DNA from: Bacillus sp. FJAT-45350
GTDB taxonomy: Bacteria > Bacillota > Bacilli > Bacillales > NISU01
NCBI RefSeq assembly: GCF_002335805.1
Contig: NZ_NISU01000001.1
Location: 504,079-568,078 of the forward strand
DNA: 64,000 nucleotides
Direction: 5' to 3'
The notes beneath the pieces are model-generated. The model worked only from the letters and a program-made list of their open reading frames with translations, made no database searches and was not told where the DNA came from. Shown here piece after piece: positions 1 through 9,181 of the stretch (its first letter is position 1; each line of letters begins with the position of its first letter). A program made the translations under genes and the position numbers.

Positions 1-1
1 T

Positions 2-859
2 CAGGCAAAACTAGAGCAAGGTAACTATGTCGTAACAGTTGAAATCCGTTCCTTTAATCATCGTTTTTCTGAAATATCTGTTCGCATTCCAAGATCGTTT
101 CTACATTTAGAAGACCAGATAAAGAAAACAATACAGACCTTTGTCCATAGAGGAAAGGTAGATGTATATATTTCGATAGAAGGTGAAGGTCTTGTCAAAC
201 GTATGTTAGACGTTGATTGGGAATTGCTAAAGCAGTATATTAAGACAGCAAACGAAATGCAAAATATTACTGGAGCAACATTAAATATGCCTTCTGTTGA
301 TACATTATTGCTACACGAACAAATTGTTTCTGTCCGTGAAGAGGAAGCAACCGATGAAGCAATAAATGGGCTTGTCTTAGAAACAACAAAGCTTGCTACT
401 GAAAAGCTTTTTGACATGCGTAGGCTTGAAGGTCATGCACTGTATAAGGATTTTAAAGTCCGTATTGATAAAATGACTGAGACTACAAAGCAATTATCTT
501 TATACGCACCAACTGTTTCTGAAAATTATCAGAAACGATTAGAAAAAAGAATGACTGATTATTTAAAGGGGAAGCTTGATGTTGATGAAAGTCGAATACT
601 TACTGAAGTAGCAATATTTGCAGAAAAAGCAAGTATTGATGAAGAAATAACAAGACTTCTTTCTCATCTAAATCAATTTTTGTCGATTATAAATGAAGGT
701 GGAGTGATTGGTCGTAAGTTAGACTTTTTAGTGCAAGAAATGAATAGAGAGACGAATACAATTGGCTCAAAAGCAAATGACATACATATAAGTAAGCAAG
801 TAGTTGATTTGAAAAGTGAAATTGAAAAAATAAAAGAGCAGGTACAGAATATTGAATAA
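2..859 (+). CDS. yloC: YicC/YloC family endoribonuclease, 5' partial
   Basis: The reading frame is open from base 2 to the TAA at 857-859, so the first few codons lie outside the window. The visible N-terminal part carries the family pattern VEIRSFNHRFSE, followed by a basic RG-K-V strand, and the C-terminal half is charged and helical (KKRLEKRM, then EIEKIKEQV near the end). YicC proteins are about 290 residues long and are now regarded as endoribonucleases; that function comes from the family, not from a motif I can verify here. The gene lies directly upstream of remA, as in Bacillus. Internal ATGs such as 203 are not the start, because homology continues upstream of them. Confidence 0.9.
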   Translation, partial: QAKLEQGNYVVTVEIRSFNHRFSEISVRIPRSFLHLEDQIKKTIQTFVHRGKVDVYISIEGEGLVKRMLDVDWELLKQYIKTANEMQNITGATLNMPSVDTLLLHEQIVSVREEEATDEAINGLVLETTKLATEKLFDMRRLEGHALYKDFKVRIDKMTETTKQLSLYAPTVSENYQKRLEKRMTDYLKGKLDVDESRILTEVAIFAEKASIDEEITRLLSHLNQFLSIINEGGVIGRKLDFLVQEMNRETNTIGSKANDIHISKQVVDLKSEIEKIKEQVQNIE

Positions 860-890
860 TGCTTCATTTGAAATTGCTTAAATGGTCAAA

Positions 891-920
891 TTGACATTAG
901 AAAGCATACTCTTGTAGTAA
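891..920 (+). promoter_or_regulatory. Candidate sigma-A promoter upstream of remA
   Basis: A perfect -35 TTGACA at 891-896 is followed after 18 bases by TAGTAA at 915-920, a weak -10. The pair lies about 90 bases upstream of the remA start and downstream of the yloC stop, so remA may have its own promoter. The poor -10 keeps confidence moderate. Confidence 0.4.
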
Positions 921-1008
921 ACGAACGAATTTTCGTATATAGTGGAAATAGGATGGAAATAATAGAAAGAGAGTGTCTTTGGCTCTCCAAATAGGTGAGG
1001 GGAAATAG

Positions 1009-1272
1009 ATGAATATTAAGCTTATCAACATTGGATTTGGAAATATTGTTTCTGCCAATCGTATCATATCAATTGTTAGTCCTGAATCTGCACCAATTAA
1101 ACGAATTATTCAAGAGGCGCGTGACCGTAATATGCTAATTGATGCTACATATGGTAGACGTACAAGAGCAGTTATTATTGCTGACAGTGACCATGTGATA
1201 CTTAGTGCTGTACAACCTGAGACGGTAGCACAACGTCTAACGGTGAAGGAAGAAGGTACAGAAGAAGCATAA
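1009..1272 (+). CDS. remA: RemA, extracellular matrix regulator (DUF370)
   Basis: This 87-residue protein matches the RemA family along its length, with NIGFGN near the start, SPESAPIKR and [12 protein letters not shown] in the middle, and [13 protein letters not shown] at the end. In B. subtilis RemA is a DNA-binding activator of biofilm matrix operons and osmoprotection genes, and it forms ring-like oligomers. The start is supported by GGTGAGGGG 7-15 bases upstream. The short C-terminal tail is acidic. The gene is flanked by yloC and gmk, the standard Bacillus position. The identification rests on near full-length resemblance and context. Confidence 0.95.
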   Translation: MNIKLINIGFGNIVSANRIISIVSPESAPIKRIIQEARDRNMLIDATYGRRTRAVIIADSDHVILSAVQPETVAQRLTVKEEGTEEA

Positions 1273-1325
1273 CTGTTATGTTAGGATAAATAGACATGAG
1301 GAGTAAGGTTTAGGTTACATAACAG
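1273..1325 (+). promoter_or_regulatory. Stem-loop between remA and gmk
   Basis: A perfect 9-bp inverted repeat, CTGTTATGT at 1273-1281 and ACATAACAG at 1317-1325, begins immediately after the remA stop and encloses a 35-base loop. The sequence CTTTTATATAAT follows, so this could be a weak terminator or an RNA structure next to a gmk promoter. A second small hairpin (ATATAGC/GCTATAT) lies just downstream, before the gmk ribosome binding site. Confidence 0.45.
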
Positions 1326-1381
1326 CTTTTATATAATATAGCAATTTTTACGCTATATGAAAATAGAATTCGGAGGTAATT

Positions 1382-1996
1382 ATGAAAAAGGAAAAAGGAT
1401 TGTTGATTGTTCTTTCTGGTCCTGCAGGAGTTGGAAAGGGAACCGTTTGTGGAGCATTGCGACAAGAGGATACAAACATCCAATACTCAGTATCTGCAAC
1501 GACTAGAAACCCTCGTGAAGGAGAAGTGGATGGGGTCAATTATTTTTTCAGGTCTAGAGATGAATTTGAAAACATGATTGTGAATGACCAACTCCTAGAG
1601 TGGGCTGAATATGTAGGCAATTATTATGGAACACCAATTGACTATGTAAAGGAAACAATCAACAAAGGTACAGATATTATTTTAGAAATTGAAGTTCAAG
1701 GAGCTTTAAAGGTGAAAGAGCGTTTTCCTGAAGGAGTATTTATTTTCCTAATGCCACCAAGTTTAGCTGAACTTCGAAGTCGAATTGTAGGTCGTGGTAC
1801 GGAAACTGAAGATATTATTAATAAACGTATGACAGTTGCTAAAGAAGAAATTGATATGATGAAAAAATACGATTACGTAGTAGAAAATGACCAGGTTGAT
1901 TTAGCGGTTGACCGTATCAAGGCTATTGTAACAGCAGAGCATTGTAAACGTGAAAGACTTATTGAAAAATATAAACAATTAGTGGAGGTTGAATAA
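1382..1996 (+). CDS. gmk: Guanylate kinase
   Basis: Guanylate kinase phosphorylates GMP to GDP with ATP in the cytoplasm, which makes it essential for GTP and (p)ppGpp metabolism. The 204-residue length is typical. The P-loop [11 protein letters not shown] lies at about residues 11-21. [19 protein letters not shown] is the GMP-binding segment, and [11 protein letters not shown] plus the lid region [14 protein letters not shown] follow. The ATG is preceded by GGAGGTAATT. The next gene, rpoZ, starts only four bases beyond the stop, and the gmk-rpoZ pairing is conserved across bacteria. Confidence 0.97.
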   Translation: MKKEKGLLIVLSGPAGVGKGTVCGALRQEDTNIQYSVSATTRNPREGEVDGVNYFFRSRDEFENMIVNDQLLEWAEYVGNYYGTPIDYVKETINKGTDIILEIEVQGALKVKERFPEGVFIFLMPPSLAELRSRIVGRGTETEDIINKRMTVAKEEIDMMKKYDYVVENDQVDLAVDRIKAIVTAEHCKRERLIEKYKQLVEVE

Positions 1997-2000
1997 TATT

Positions 2001-2201
2001 ATGTTATACCCATCGATTGATTCATTAATGGATAAATTGGATTCAAAATATACGTTAGTAACGGTTTCTTCAAGAAGAGCACGTGAAATTCGCGAGGACA
2101 AAAAGAGAGTCCCATTAGTAGAGAAACCAGTTTCACATAAACAAGTTGGTATGGCTTTAGAAGAAATAGTAAGCGACCAACTAAAGTTTGAACGTAAATA
2201 A
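2001..2201 (+). CDS. rpoZ: RNA polymerase omega subunit
   Basis: Omega is a small non-catalytic RNA polymerase subunit that helps fold and assemble beta-prime. The 66-residue protein has the family signature [17 protein letters not shown], then RAREI and [13 protein letters not shown] place the start at ATG 2001, with GGAGGT at 1984-1989. The in-frame TTG at 1989 lies inside that ribosome binding site and would add four residues not seen in the family. The spacing to ATG 2001 (11-12 bases) is longer than ideal. A strong terminator follows. Confidence 0.94.
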   Translation: MLYPSIDSLMDKLDSKYTLVTVSSRRAREIREDKKRVPLVEKPVSHKQVGMALEEIVSDQLKFERK

Positions 2202-2212
2202 TAATGCAGTCT

Positions 2213-2246
2213 AATAACAACCTAGTAGATAGGTTGTTATTTTTCT
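2213..2246 (+). terminator. Intrinsic terminator after rpoZ
   Basis: A 12-bp stem (AATAACAACCTA / TAGGTTGTTATT) with a 5-base loop is followed by TTTTCTT. It closes the remA-gmk-rpoZ unit. Confidence 0.85.
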
Positions 2247-2328
2247 TAATATGGCTACATCTCGTGGTTGTATAACTATAACAAATCTCAAAATTGATTT
2301 AGCTTAAATATTAGGAGGAAAGAATTAG

Positions 2329-3537
2329 ATGCTACAGGGGAAAAAAATATTACTTTGTGTTACAGGAGGAGTTGCTGTTTTTAAAGCAGCTGCACTTACA
2401 AGTAAATTAAGCCAGGCAGGGGCTACTGTTAAGGTTATGCTAACAGAATCGGCAAAGAAGTTTGTTACGCCACTAACTTTTCAAACGCTATCAAGACAAG
2501 CTGTGTATGATGATACATTCGATGAAAAAGACCCAAGTGGGGTCTCTCATATTGACTTAGCAGATTGGCCGGATGCAATCGTTGTTGCACCATGTACAGC
2601 TAATATGGTTGGGAAATTGGCGAATGGAATAGCAGATGACCTAATCTCGACATCACTACTAGCAGCTACGGCTCCAGTGTTTATCGCACCAGCAATGAAT
2701 GTACATATGTATGAGCATCCAGCAGTACAAAAAAACCTTGGAACTCTTACATCATTTGGTTACCGTTTTATTGCGCCAAATGAGGGATATTTAGCATGTG
2801 GTTATGTAGGAAAAGGAAGACTTCCAGAGCCAGAAGAAATAATGGAAGTATTATCTAGATATTTTGCAATAAAAGATGAAAAGCCTTTAGAAGGAAAGCA
2901 AATAATAGTAACAGCTGGCCCGACGAGGGAAATTATTGATCCAGTTCGTTATTTTACAAATCATTCATCAGGGAAAATGGGCTATGCGATCGCTGAAACA
3001 GCTGCGGAATTAGGAGCGATAGTGACGCTTATTTCTGGTCCAACGTCTCTACCCACGCCAAAAACGGTAACAACAGTTAAAGTTACATCTGCACAAGAAA
3101 TGTATGAAGCAGTAATGGATTATTATTCCGAAACTGATGTAGTGATTAAAAGTGCAGCAGTTGCTGACTACCGACCAAAACAAACGTTTCAAGAAAAAAT
3201 GAAAAAGCAACCTGGAAACTGGGCAGTTGAGATGGAGAGAACGATTGATATATTAGCTACTTTAGGAGAGAAGAAAGAGAATCAGCTTTTAATCGGATTT
3301 GCTGCGGAATCTGAAAAGGTAGAAACATATGCCATGGACAAGCTTACTAGAAAAAATCTAGATATGATAGTAGCGAATAATATTGCCGAGGAAGGCTCAG
3401 GATTTCAAGGAGATACAAATATTGTAACTATTTTAAAGCGAAATGGAGAAAAGACATCTTTACCTATTCTTTCAAAGAAAGAAGTAGCAGAAAAAATTAT
3501 TGATGAAGTGATTATATTATTGGAAGGGCAACGCTAG
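2329..3537 (+). CDS. coaBC: Bifunctional CoaBC: PPC synthetase / PPC decarboxylase
   Basis: This enzyme makes 4'-phosphopantetheine in CoA synthesis: it ligates phosphopantothenate to cysteine (CoaB) and decarboxylates the product (CoaC). It is 402 residues long. The N-terminal flavoprotein CoaC domain has GGVAVFKAA, PAMNVHMYEHPA and the catalytic Cys157 in GYLACGYVGKGRLPEP. The C-terminal CoaB domain has TAGPTREIIDPVRYFTNHSSGKMG, KSAAVADYRP and GFAAES. AGGAGG precedes the ATG. priA follows after one base, so the two genes are probably co-translated. CoaBC next to priA is the usual Bacillus arrangement. Confidence 0.97.
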   Translation: MLQGKKILLCVTGGVAVFKAAALTSKLSQAGATVKVMLTESAKKFVTPLTFQTLSRQAVYDDTFDEKDPSGVSHIDLADWPDAIVVAPCTANMVGKLANGIADDLISTSLLAATAPVFIAPAMNVHMYEHPAVQKNLGTLTSFGYRFIAPNEGYLACGYVGKGRLPEPEEIMEVLSRYFAIKDEKPLEGKQIIVTAGPTREIIDPVRYFTNHSSGKMGYAIAETAAELGAIVTLISGPTSLPTPKTVTTVKVTSAQEMYEAVMDYYSETDVVIKSAAVADYRPKQTFQEKMKKQPGNWAVEMERTIDILATLGEKKENQLLIGFAAESEKVETYAMDKLTRKNLDMIVANNIAEEGSGFQGDTNIVTILKRNGEKTSLPILSKKEVAEKIIDEVIILLEGQR

Positions 3538-3538
3538 A

Positions 3539-5953
3539 ATGATTGCAAAAGTTGTTGTGGATGTACCTTCAGGACAGACAGACCGACTATTTGATTACTT
3601 AGTTCCGAAGGAACTTGAAGAAGTAGTTCAAAATGGGGTGAGGGTCGTTGTTCCCTTTGGCCCACGACAAATACAAGGATTTGTCGTTCAAATAGTGGAT
3701 GAGACAAATGTTAGTAAAATCAAACCGATTTCTGATATCTTGGATTTTCTTCCTGTTTTAACTGAGGAATTACTAGAATTAGGAGATTGGCTAACACTTA
3801 AGACTCTATGCTATAAAGTTTCTGCTTATCAAGTGATGTTACCTGCAGCGATGAGGTCAAAGGTGAAAAAAAATATTCGTTTACTTGATAGTAAAATCGA
3901 CCAGATATCTGAGGAATTAAAAAATCTCTTTGTTAATGGTGATACGGTTGGATGGGAAGATGTGGTAAAGAAAGGGAGGCACTACTTCCCCCTAATTCAA
4001 AAAGAAATTAAATTAGGAAACTTGGAAGTGGATTATGTTGTAAAGGATAAGCTGTCAAAAAAGAAACAGCGTTTTGTCAGAGCAGCAGTTTCAAAGGAAG
4101 AGTTGTTACTCACAATTGAAGCTCTATCAACTCGAGCGGATAAACAAAAAAAGGCACTAGTCTTCTTCGTTGAACACGAAGAAGATATTTTAGTTACTGA
4201 TTTATTAAGTATAACGGGAGTAACCCGTTCAACGATAAAAACATTAGTTGAAAAGGGCTTATTAGTCGAAGAGGATAAAGAAATTTACCGTGACCCTTTT
4301 GCAGAACGTACCTTCAAGCAAACAAAGCCTCTACAACTAACTTCACTACAGCAAGAGGCATTAAATCCAATATCACAATCGATTGAAATTAATAAACACG
4401 ATACGTTTTTGCTACATGGTGTAACAGGGAGTGGAAAGACGGAAGTTTATTTACAAGCAATTGATAAGGTGCTTGCTCGTGGAAAAGAAGCGATAGTTTT
4501 AGTGCCAGAGATATCGTTAACACCCCAAATGGTTACACGTTTTAAGGGGAGATTCGGTTCAAAGGTTGCGGTATTACATAGTGGACTTTCAATGGGAGAG
4601 AAATATGATGAGTGGAGAAAAATCCAGCGTAAAGAAGTAGATGTAGTCGTTGGTGCCCGTTCGGCAATTTTTGCTCCTTTCGAAAATTTAGGAATTATCA
4701 TCATTGATGAAGAACATGAGGGAAGCTACAAGCAGGAGGAAAATCCCAGGTATCACGCCAAAGATGTAGCAATTTATCGAGGTAAGTACTACAATTGTCC
4801 TGTTGTTTTAGGAAGTGCCACCCCTTCTCTAGAAACGTATGCACGTGCGAAAAAAGGTGTTTATACACTACTTCCTTTAGTTGAAAGAGTAAATAAAAGT
4901 GAAATGCCCAAAGTAGATATTGTTGATATGAGAGAGGAACTAAAGGAAGGAAACCGCTCAATGTTTTCTCGTTCTCTTTTTGAGAAGCTGGAGGAACGCC
5001 TAAATAAAGGAGAACAAAGCGTTTTATTTTTGAACCGACGTGGGTATTCAACATTTGTAATGTGTCGAGACTGTGGGTACGTACCGACTTGTCCTCATTG
5101 TGACATCTCATTAACATTTCACCGTAACTCTAACACACTAAAATGTCACTATTGTGCGTATGAGGAAAGAATGCCGTCTACTTGTCATGAATGTGAAAGT
5201 GAGCATATTCGCTTCTTTGGTTCAGGTACGCAAAAAGTTGAGGAAGAATTGGCTAAAGTGTTACCACATGCAAGGGTTATTAGAATGGATGTTGATACAA
5301 CGAGAAAGAAGGGTTCTCATGAGAAGTTATTAGATGCTTTTGGTGAGGGACAAGCTGATATACTCTTAGGGACACAAATGATTGCAAAGGGATTGGATTT
5401 TCCAAATATTACATTGGTAGGTGTATTAGCGGCTGATACGATGCTATACTTACCAGATTTTAGAGCATCAGAAAGAACTTTTCAGCTCTTAACTCAAGTA
5501 AGTGGGCGAGCTGGTCGACATGAAAAAGAAGGAGAGGTTGTTGTACAAACCTACACTCCTGAACATTATAGTATTGAACTTGTAAGGAAACATGATTACA
5601 TAGGCTTTTTTCATCATGAGATGAATGTTAGAAAATATGGTGGATATCCACCTTATTATTATGTGGCTTTAGTAGGTGTTTCTCACCCTGAGTTGACAAA
5701 AGTGATACAGGTGACAGAAAAGATTACTACCTTTATAAAAGGAGAAGTGTCTGAACAGGCAGTTGTGCTTGGTCCTGTTGCATCGCCAATTGCTCGGATA
5801 AAGGATAGATATCGCTATCAATGTTTGATAAAATACAAAAATGAACCGAGATTACCGGAAATATTAAAAGAAGTACAACAACATTTTCAACGTGAAATGA
5901 GTCAAGGTGATTTATATATTTCTATTGATATGAATCCATACATGTTTATGTAA
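3539..5953 (+). CDS. priA: Primosomal protein N', replication restart helicase
   Basis: PriA recognises stalled forks and D-loops and reloads the replicative helicase. The protein is 804 residues long. The N-terminal 3'-DNA-binding domain (about 1-100) starts DVPSGQTDRLFDYLVP. The Walker A motif GVTGSGKTEVY is near residue 296 and IIDEEHE is near 388. Cysteine pairs that bind zinc lie at about 511-552 (CRDCGY, CPHC, CHYC, CHECES). The late helicase motif VSGRAGRHEKEGEV follows. Length and motif order are intact. In B. subtilis def lies directly downstream; here fmt follows after 51 bases. Confidence 0.97.
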   Translation: MIAKVVVDVPSGQTDRLFDYLVPKELEEVVQNGVRVVVPFGPRQIQGFVVQIVDETNVSKIKPISDILDFLPVLTEELLELGDWLTLKTLCYKVSAYQVMLPAAMRSKVKKNIRLLDSKIDQISEELKNLFVNGDTVGWEDVVKKGRHYFPLIQKEIKLGNLEVDYVVKDKLSKKKQRFVRAAVSKEELLLTIEALSTRADKQKKALVFFVEHEEDILVTDLLSITGVTRSTIKTLVEKGLLVEEDKEIYRDPFAERTFKQTKPLQLTSLQQEALNPISQSIEINKHDTFLLHGVTGSGKTEVYLQAIDKVLARGKEAIVLVPEISLTPQMVTRFKGRFGSKVAVLHSGLSMGEKYDEWRKIQRKEVDVVVGARSAIFAPFENLGIIIIDEEHEGSYKQEENPRYHAKDVAIYRGKYYNCPVVLGSATPSLETYARAKKGVYTLLPLVERVNKSEMPKVDIVDMREELKEGNRSMFSRSLFEKLEERLNKGEQSVLFLNRRGYSTFVMCRDCGYVPTCPHCDISLTFHRNSNTLKCHYCAYEERMPSTCHECESEHIRFFGSGTQKVEEELAKVLPHARVIRMDVDTTRKKGSHEKLLDAFGEGQADILLGTQMIAKGLDFPNITLVGVLAADTMLYLPDFRASERTFQLLTQVSGRAGRHEKEGEVVVQTYTPEHYSIELVRKHDYIGFFHHEMNVRKYGGYPPYYYVALVGVSHPELTKVIQVTEKITTFIKGEVSEQAVVLGPVASPIARIKDRYRYQCLIKYKNEPRLPEILKEVQQHFQREMSQGDLYISIDMNPYMFM

Positions 5954-6004
5954 ATTAAAGGTACGTTAACTTTAGAGAGAAGTAGAAGAGAGGAAGCAAA
6001 AAAT

Positions 6005-6946
6005 ATGAAAATTGTATTTATGGGAACTCCAGATTTTTCAGTTCCGGTATTAAGGCAGTTATTAGATGACGGACATAATGTAGTCGCTTGTGTGACACAA
6101 CCTGATCGTCCAAAAGGTAGGAAGAAAATTCTCACTCCTCCTCCTGTTAAGGTTGAGGCAGAACTCCATGGTATTGATGTTCTTCAGCCTGAAAAAATTA
6201 AAGAAGAAGCAGAATTAAAGAAATTATATGCTTTCGAGCCAGATTTAATTATTACAGCTGCGTTTGGACAAATTTTACCAAGGGAATTGTTAGATTACCC
6301 AAAGCATGGTTGTATAAATGTCCATGCTTCCTTATTACCTAAATATCGTGGTGGGGCACCGATTCATCAATCTATCATTGACGGTGAAAAAGAAACGGGT
6401 GTGACGATTATGTATATGGTGGAAAAGCTTGATGCAGGTGATATTTTAACTCAAACAGTGGTAGAAATTGAGGAGACGGATCATGTCGGTTCATTACATA
6501 ATAAATTGAGTGCAGCAGGAGCAAAGCTACTTTCTGAAACAATCTTACCTCTAATTTCAGGGGAGATTAAGCCAATTAAACAATATGATGATGAAGCAAC
6601 ATTTGCTAGAAATATTAATCGAGAACAGGAAAAAATTGATTGGTCGAAAACTGGAGAAGAAATTTATAACCAGGTTCGAGGTCTGCACCCATGGCCAGTT
6701 GCCTATACTTCGTTAAATGGAAATGTGATGAAGGTTTGGTGGGCGACGAAGGAATCAGTTTCTAAGAACGAAAATCCAGGAACGATTATTCGAATTGATG
6801 AGGACGGTTTTGTAGTGGCAACTGGTAATGAAACTTCAATCAAAATTACGGATCTTCAGCCATCAGGAAAAAAACGTATGTTAGCTGAGCAATTTTTACG
6901 TGGCACTGGTTCACAAATCGAATTAGGAATGCAAATAGGAGAATAG
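6005..6946 (+). CDS. fmt: Methionyl-tRNA formyltransferase
   Basis: Fmt transfers a formyl group from 10-formyl-THF to initiator Met-tRNA. At 313 residues it has normal length. Visible motifs are [12 protein letters not shown] at the start, [21 protein letters not shown] with the catalytic Asn-His pair, and KLDAGDIL with the catalytic Asp. The C-terminal tRNA-binding domain begins near residue 205. The ATG follows a GAGGAAG-type site. rsmB starts immediately after the stop. Peptide deformylase, the partner that removes the formyl group, is normally just upstream in Bacillus but is missing here. Confidence 0.97.
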   Translation: MKIVFMGTPDFSVPVLRQLLDDGHNVVACVTQPDRPKGRKKILTPPPVKVEAELHGIDVLQPEKIKEEAELKKLYAFEPDLIITAAFGQILPRELLDYPKHGCINVHASLLPKYRGGAPIHQSIIDGEKETGVTIMYMVEKLDAGDILTQTVVEIEETDHVGSLHNKLSAAGAKLLSETILPLISGEIKPIKQYDDEATFARNINREQEKIDWSKTGEEIYNQVRGLHPWPVAYTSLNGNVMKVWWATKESVSKNENPGTIIRIDEDGFVVATGNETSIKITDLQPSGKKRMLAEQFLRGTGSQIELGMQIGE

Positions 6947-6947
6947 A

Positions 6948-8297
6948 ATGGCAAAAAAAAGTGTACGAGACATCGCATTAGAGATATTATTACAAATCGA
7001 GAAAAATCAAGCATACAGTAACCTTCTTTTAAATCAACGAGTGAAAAAGGAATTAATTTCTGAACGTGATATTGGTTTATTGACAGAAATCATATATGGA
7101 ACGATCCAGAGACGAGATACGCTAGATTACTATCTCACACCCTTTGTAAAAAAAGGTTTAAATAAGCTTGAACAATGGGTGCTAGTATTATTGAGATTAT
7201 CATTGTATCAAATGATTTATTTGGATCGTGTTCCTGAACATGCAATCTTAAATGAGGCAGTTACAATTGCTAAAAAGCGCGGCCATCAAGGGATATCAGG
7301 GATGGTAAATGGAGTTTTGCGTAGTATTCAAAGAAGTGGTGTACCATCAATAGAGTTAATCAAAGATGAGATGGACAAATTGGCGATTGAAACAAGTCAC
7401 CCTAGGTGGTTGATAGAGAGATGGGTGAAGGAATTTGGTTATGAGGATGCAAAGAAAATGGCAGAAATGAATTTAATTCCACCATCGGTAACTATTCGAG
7501 TTAATCAAGTTAAGAGTACAGTCGAGGAAGCAGTAAAGCGACTAACCGATGAGGGGTTAATAGTAACAAAGGGAGACCTTTCTCAAGATGCTATTAAGGT
7601 TACAAAAGGGTATGTACCTTCTTCGTATAGCTTTATTAAAGGGTTTGTTACAATTCAAGACGAGAGCTCGATGCTTGTAGCGAGAGCATTAGACCCACAA
7701 CCTGGAATGAATGTCCTTGATTGTTGTGCTGCCCCTGGAGGGAAAACTACTCACTTAGCTGAAAGGATGGAAAATGAAGGACAAGTAACAGGATTAGATT
7801 TGCACTCTCATAAAGTAAAGCTTATAAAAGAGCAACAAGACCGATTGGAGTTATCGAATATTGAAGCCAAGGCGCTAGATGCTAGAAAGGTACAAGAAGA
7901 GTATGAAAATGAAAGTTTTGATTGTATTCTTGTTGATGCCCCATGTTCTGGTCTAGGTGTTATTCGAAGAAAACCGGATTTAAAATGGACAAAAACTCAG
8001 AATGATATTGAAGGAATTACTAGTATTCAAAAAAGTATTTTACAATCTGTCGCTCCATTACTTAAAAAGGGAGGACGAATTGTCTATAGTACTTGTACAG
8101 TAGATCGGGTTGAGAATGAAGATGTAGTTAACAACTTTTTAAGTCAAAATGATGAATTTTCACTTGATGAATCGATGGGTGAGCGTTTACCACAAGAAAT
8201 ATTGACATCTAAACGATATCAACCAGGTATGCTTACGATATTACCACAGGATTTTGGAACAGATGGTTTTTTCATTTCCGTTATGAAAAAGCAATAA
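6948..8297 (+). CDS. rsmB: 16S rRNA m5C967 methyltransferase
   Basis: RsmB (Sun) methylates C967 of 16S rRNA using SAM. The 449-residue protein has an N-terminal NusB-like RNA-binding domain (about 1-140, with YGTIQRRDTLDYYL and VPEHAILNEAV) followed by a Rossmann methyltransferase domain. The SAM site is DCCAAPGGKTTHLAE. The two catalytic cysteines are in DAPCSGLG and STCTVDRVENE. AGGAGAA lies just upstream of the ATG, and the gene is one base from fmt, so translation is probably coupled. The rlmN gene that normally follows is absent. Confidence 0.96.
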   Translation: MAKKSVRDIALEILLQIEKNQAYSNLLLNQRVKKELISERDIGLLTEIIYGTIQRRDTLDYYLTPFVKKGLNKLEQWVLVLLRLSLYQMIYLDRVPEHAILNEAVTIAKKRGHQGISGMVNGVLRSIQRSGVPSIELIKDEMDKLAIETSHPRWLIERWVKEFGYEDAKKMAEMNLIPPSVTIRVNQVKSTVEEAVKRLTDEGLIVTKGDLSQDAIKVTKGYVPSSYSFIKGFVTIQDESSMLVARALDPQPGMNVLDCCAAPGGKTTHLAERMENEGQVTGLDLHSHKVKLIKEQQDRLELSNIEAKALDARKVQEEYENESFDCILVDAPCSGLGVIRRKPDLKWTKTQNDIEGITSIQKSILQSVAPLLKKGGRIVYSTCTVDRVENEDVVNNFLSQNDEFSLDESMGERLPQEILTSKRYQPGMLTILPQDFGTDGFFISVMKKQ

Positions 8298-8422
8298 AGC
8301 AATGATAAAATGTTGAAGGATTAGTAGTAAATATTGGCGAAAAAATGTACGTAAAAGTTTGTGAACTTTGTAGCTTTTAAAATATAGTTGAAGGTATGTA
8401 AAGAGGAGACGAGGTGACTTTG

Positions 8423-9172
8423 ATGCAATTTGCTTTTAAAACAGATGTGGGTCAAATTAGACCCCATAATGAAGATAACGGTGGTATTTTTGAACATGAA
8501 AATGGTTCAATATTAGCGGTTGTTGCTGATGGTATGGGTGGACATCAAGCAGGTGATGTAGCGAGTCAAATGACAAGTGAATTACTCGAAGGTAGATGGA
8601 AGAGTACTACATCGATACAAACTCCAGTGGAAGCAGAAAAATGGCTATACGAAAGAATAAACGAAGTAAACCAAACTTTATACTCCCACGCAAAAGGTAA
8701 TGCAGAATGTGAAGGTATGGGGACTACACTAGTGGCAGCTGTATGTACGGAGCAATTTATTTCAATAGGCCATATAGGCGATTCTCGTGGTTATTTATTA
8801 AATGATAATGGATATGCGCAGAAAACAGAAGACCATTCGTTAGTAAATGAACTCGTACGTACAGGGCAAATTTCAGATGAAGAAGCTGAAAATCATCCTA
8901 GAAAAAACGTATTATTACGCGCGCTTGGTACAGAAACAGATATAAAAGTCGATGTTACAACGATAAATTGGGAAGAGGGAAACTATCTTCTTTTATGCTC
9001 TGATGGTCTTTCTAATAAAATATCAGATGATGAAATGTCTGAATTGATAGCGAAGGAAGAAACGATTGATGAAAAAGTGAATCAGCTCATTAAACTAGCC
9101 AATAAACGAGGTGGCGAGGACAATATAACCGTAGCCCTTGTCCATTTTAACGAGCCAAAAGAAGCTAGGTGA
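8423..9172 (+). CDS. prpC: PP2C-type protein phosphatase
   Basis: PrpC is the manganese-dependent Ser/Thr phosphatase that reverses PrkC phosphorylation. The protein is 249 residues long with PP2C metal motifs: HNEDNGG (Asp18), VVADGMGGH (Asp36-Gly37), GHIGDSRGYLL and GGEDNITVALV. I chose ATG 8423 because GAGGTGA at 8411-8417 is 5 bases upstream and the sequence from MQFAFKTDVGQIRPHNED aligns with B. subtilis PrpC; the GTG at 8414 lies inside the ribosome binding site. prkC starts 9 bases downstream, the conserved phosphatase-kinase pair. Confidence 0.96.
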   Translation: MQFAFKTDVGQIRPHNEDNGGIFEHENGSILAVVADGMGGHQAGDVASQMTSELLEGRWKSTTSIQTPVEAEKWLYERINEVNQTLYSHAKGNAECEGMGTTLVAAVCTEQFISIGHIGDSRGYLLNDNGYAQKTEDHSLVNELVRTGQISDEEAENHPRKNVLLRALGTETDIKVDVTTINWEEGNYLLLCSDGLSNKISDDEMSELIAKEETIDEKVNQLIKLANKRGGEDNITVALVHFNEPKEAR

Positions 9173-9181
9173 TGATACCGG

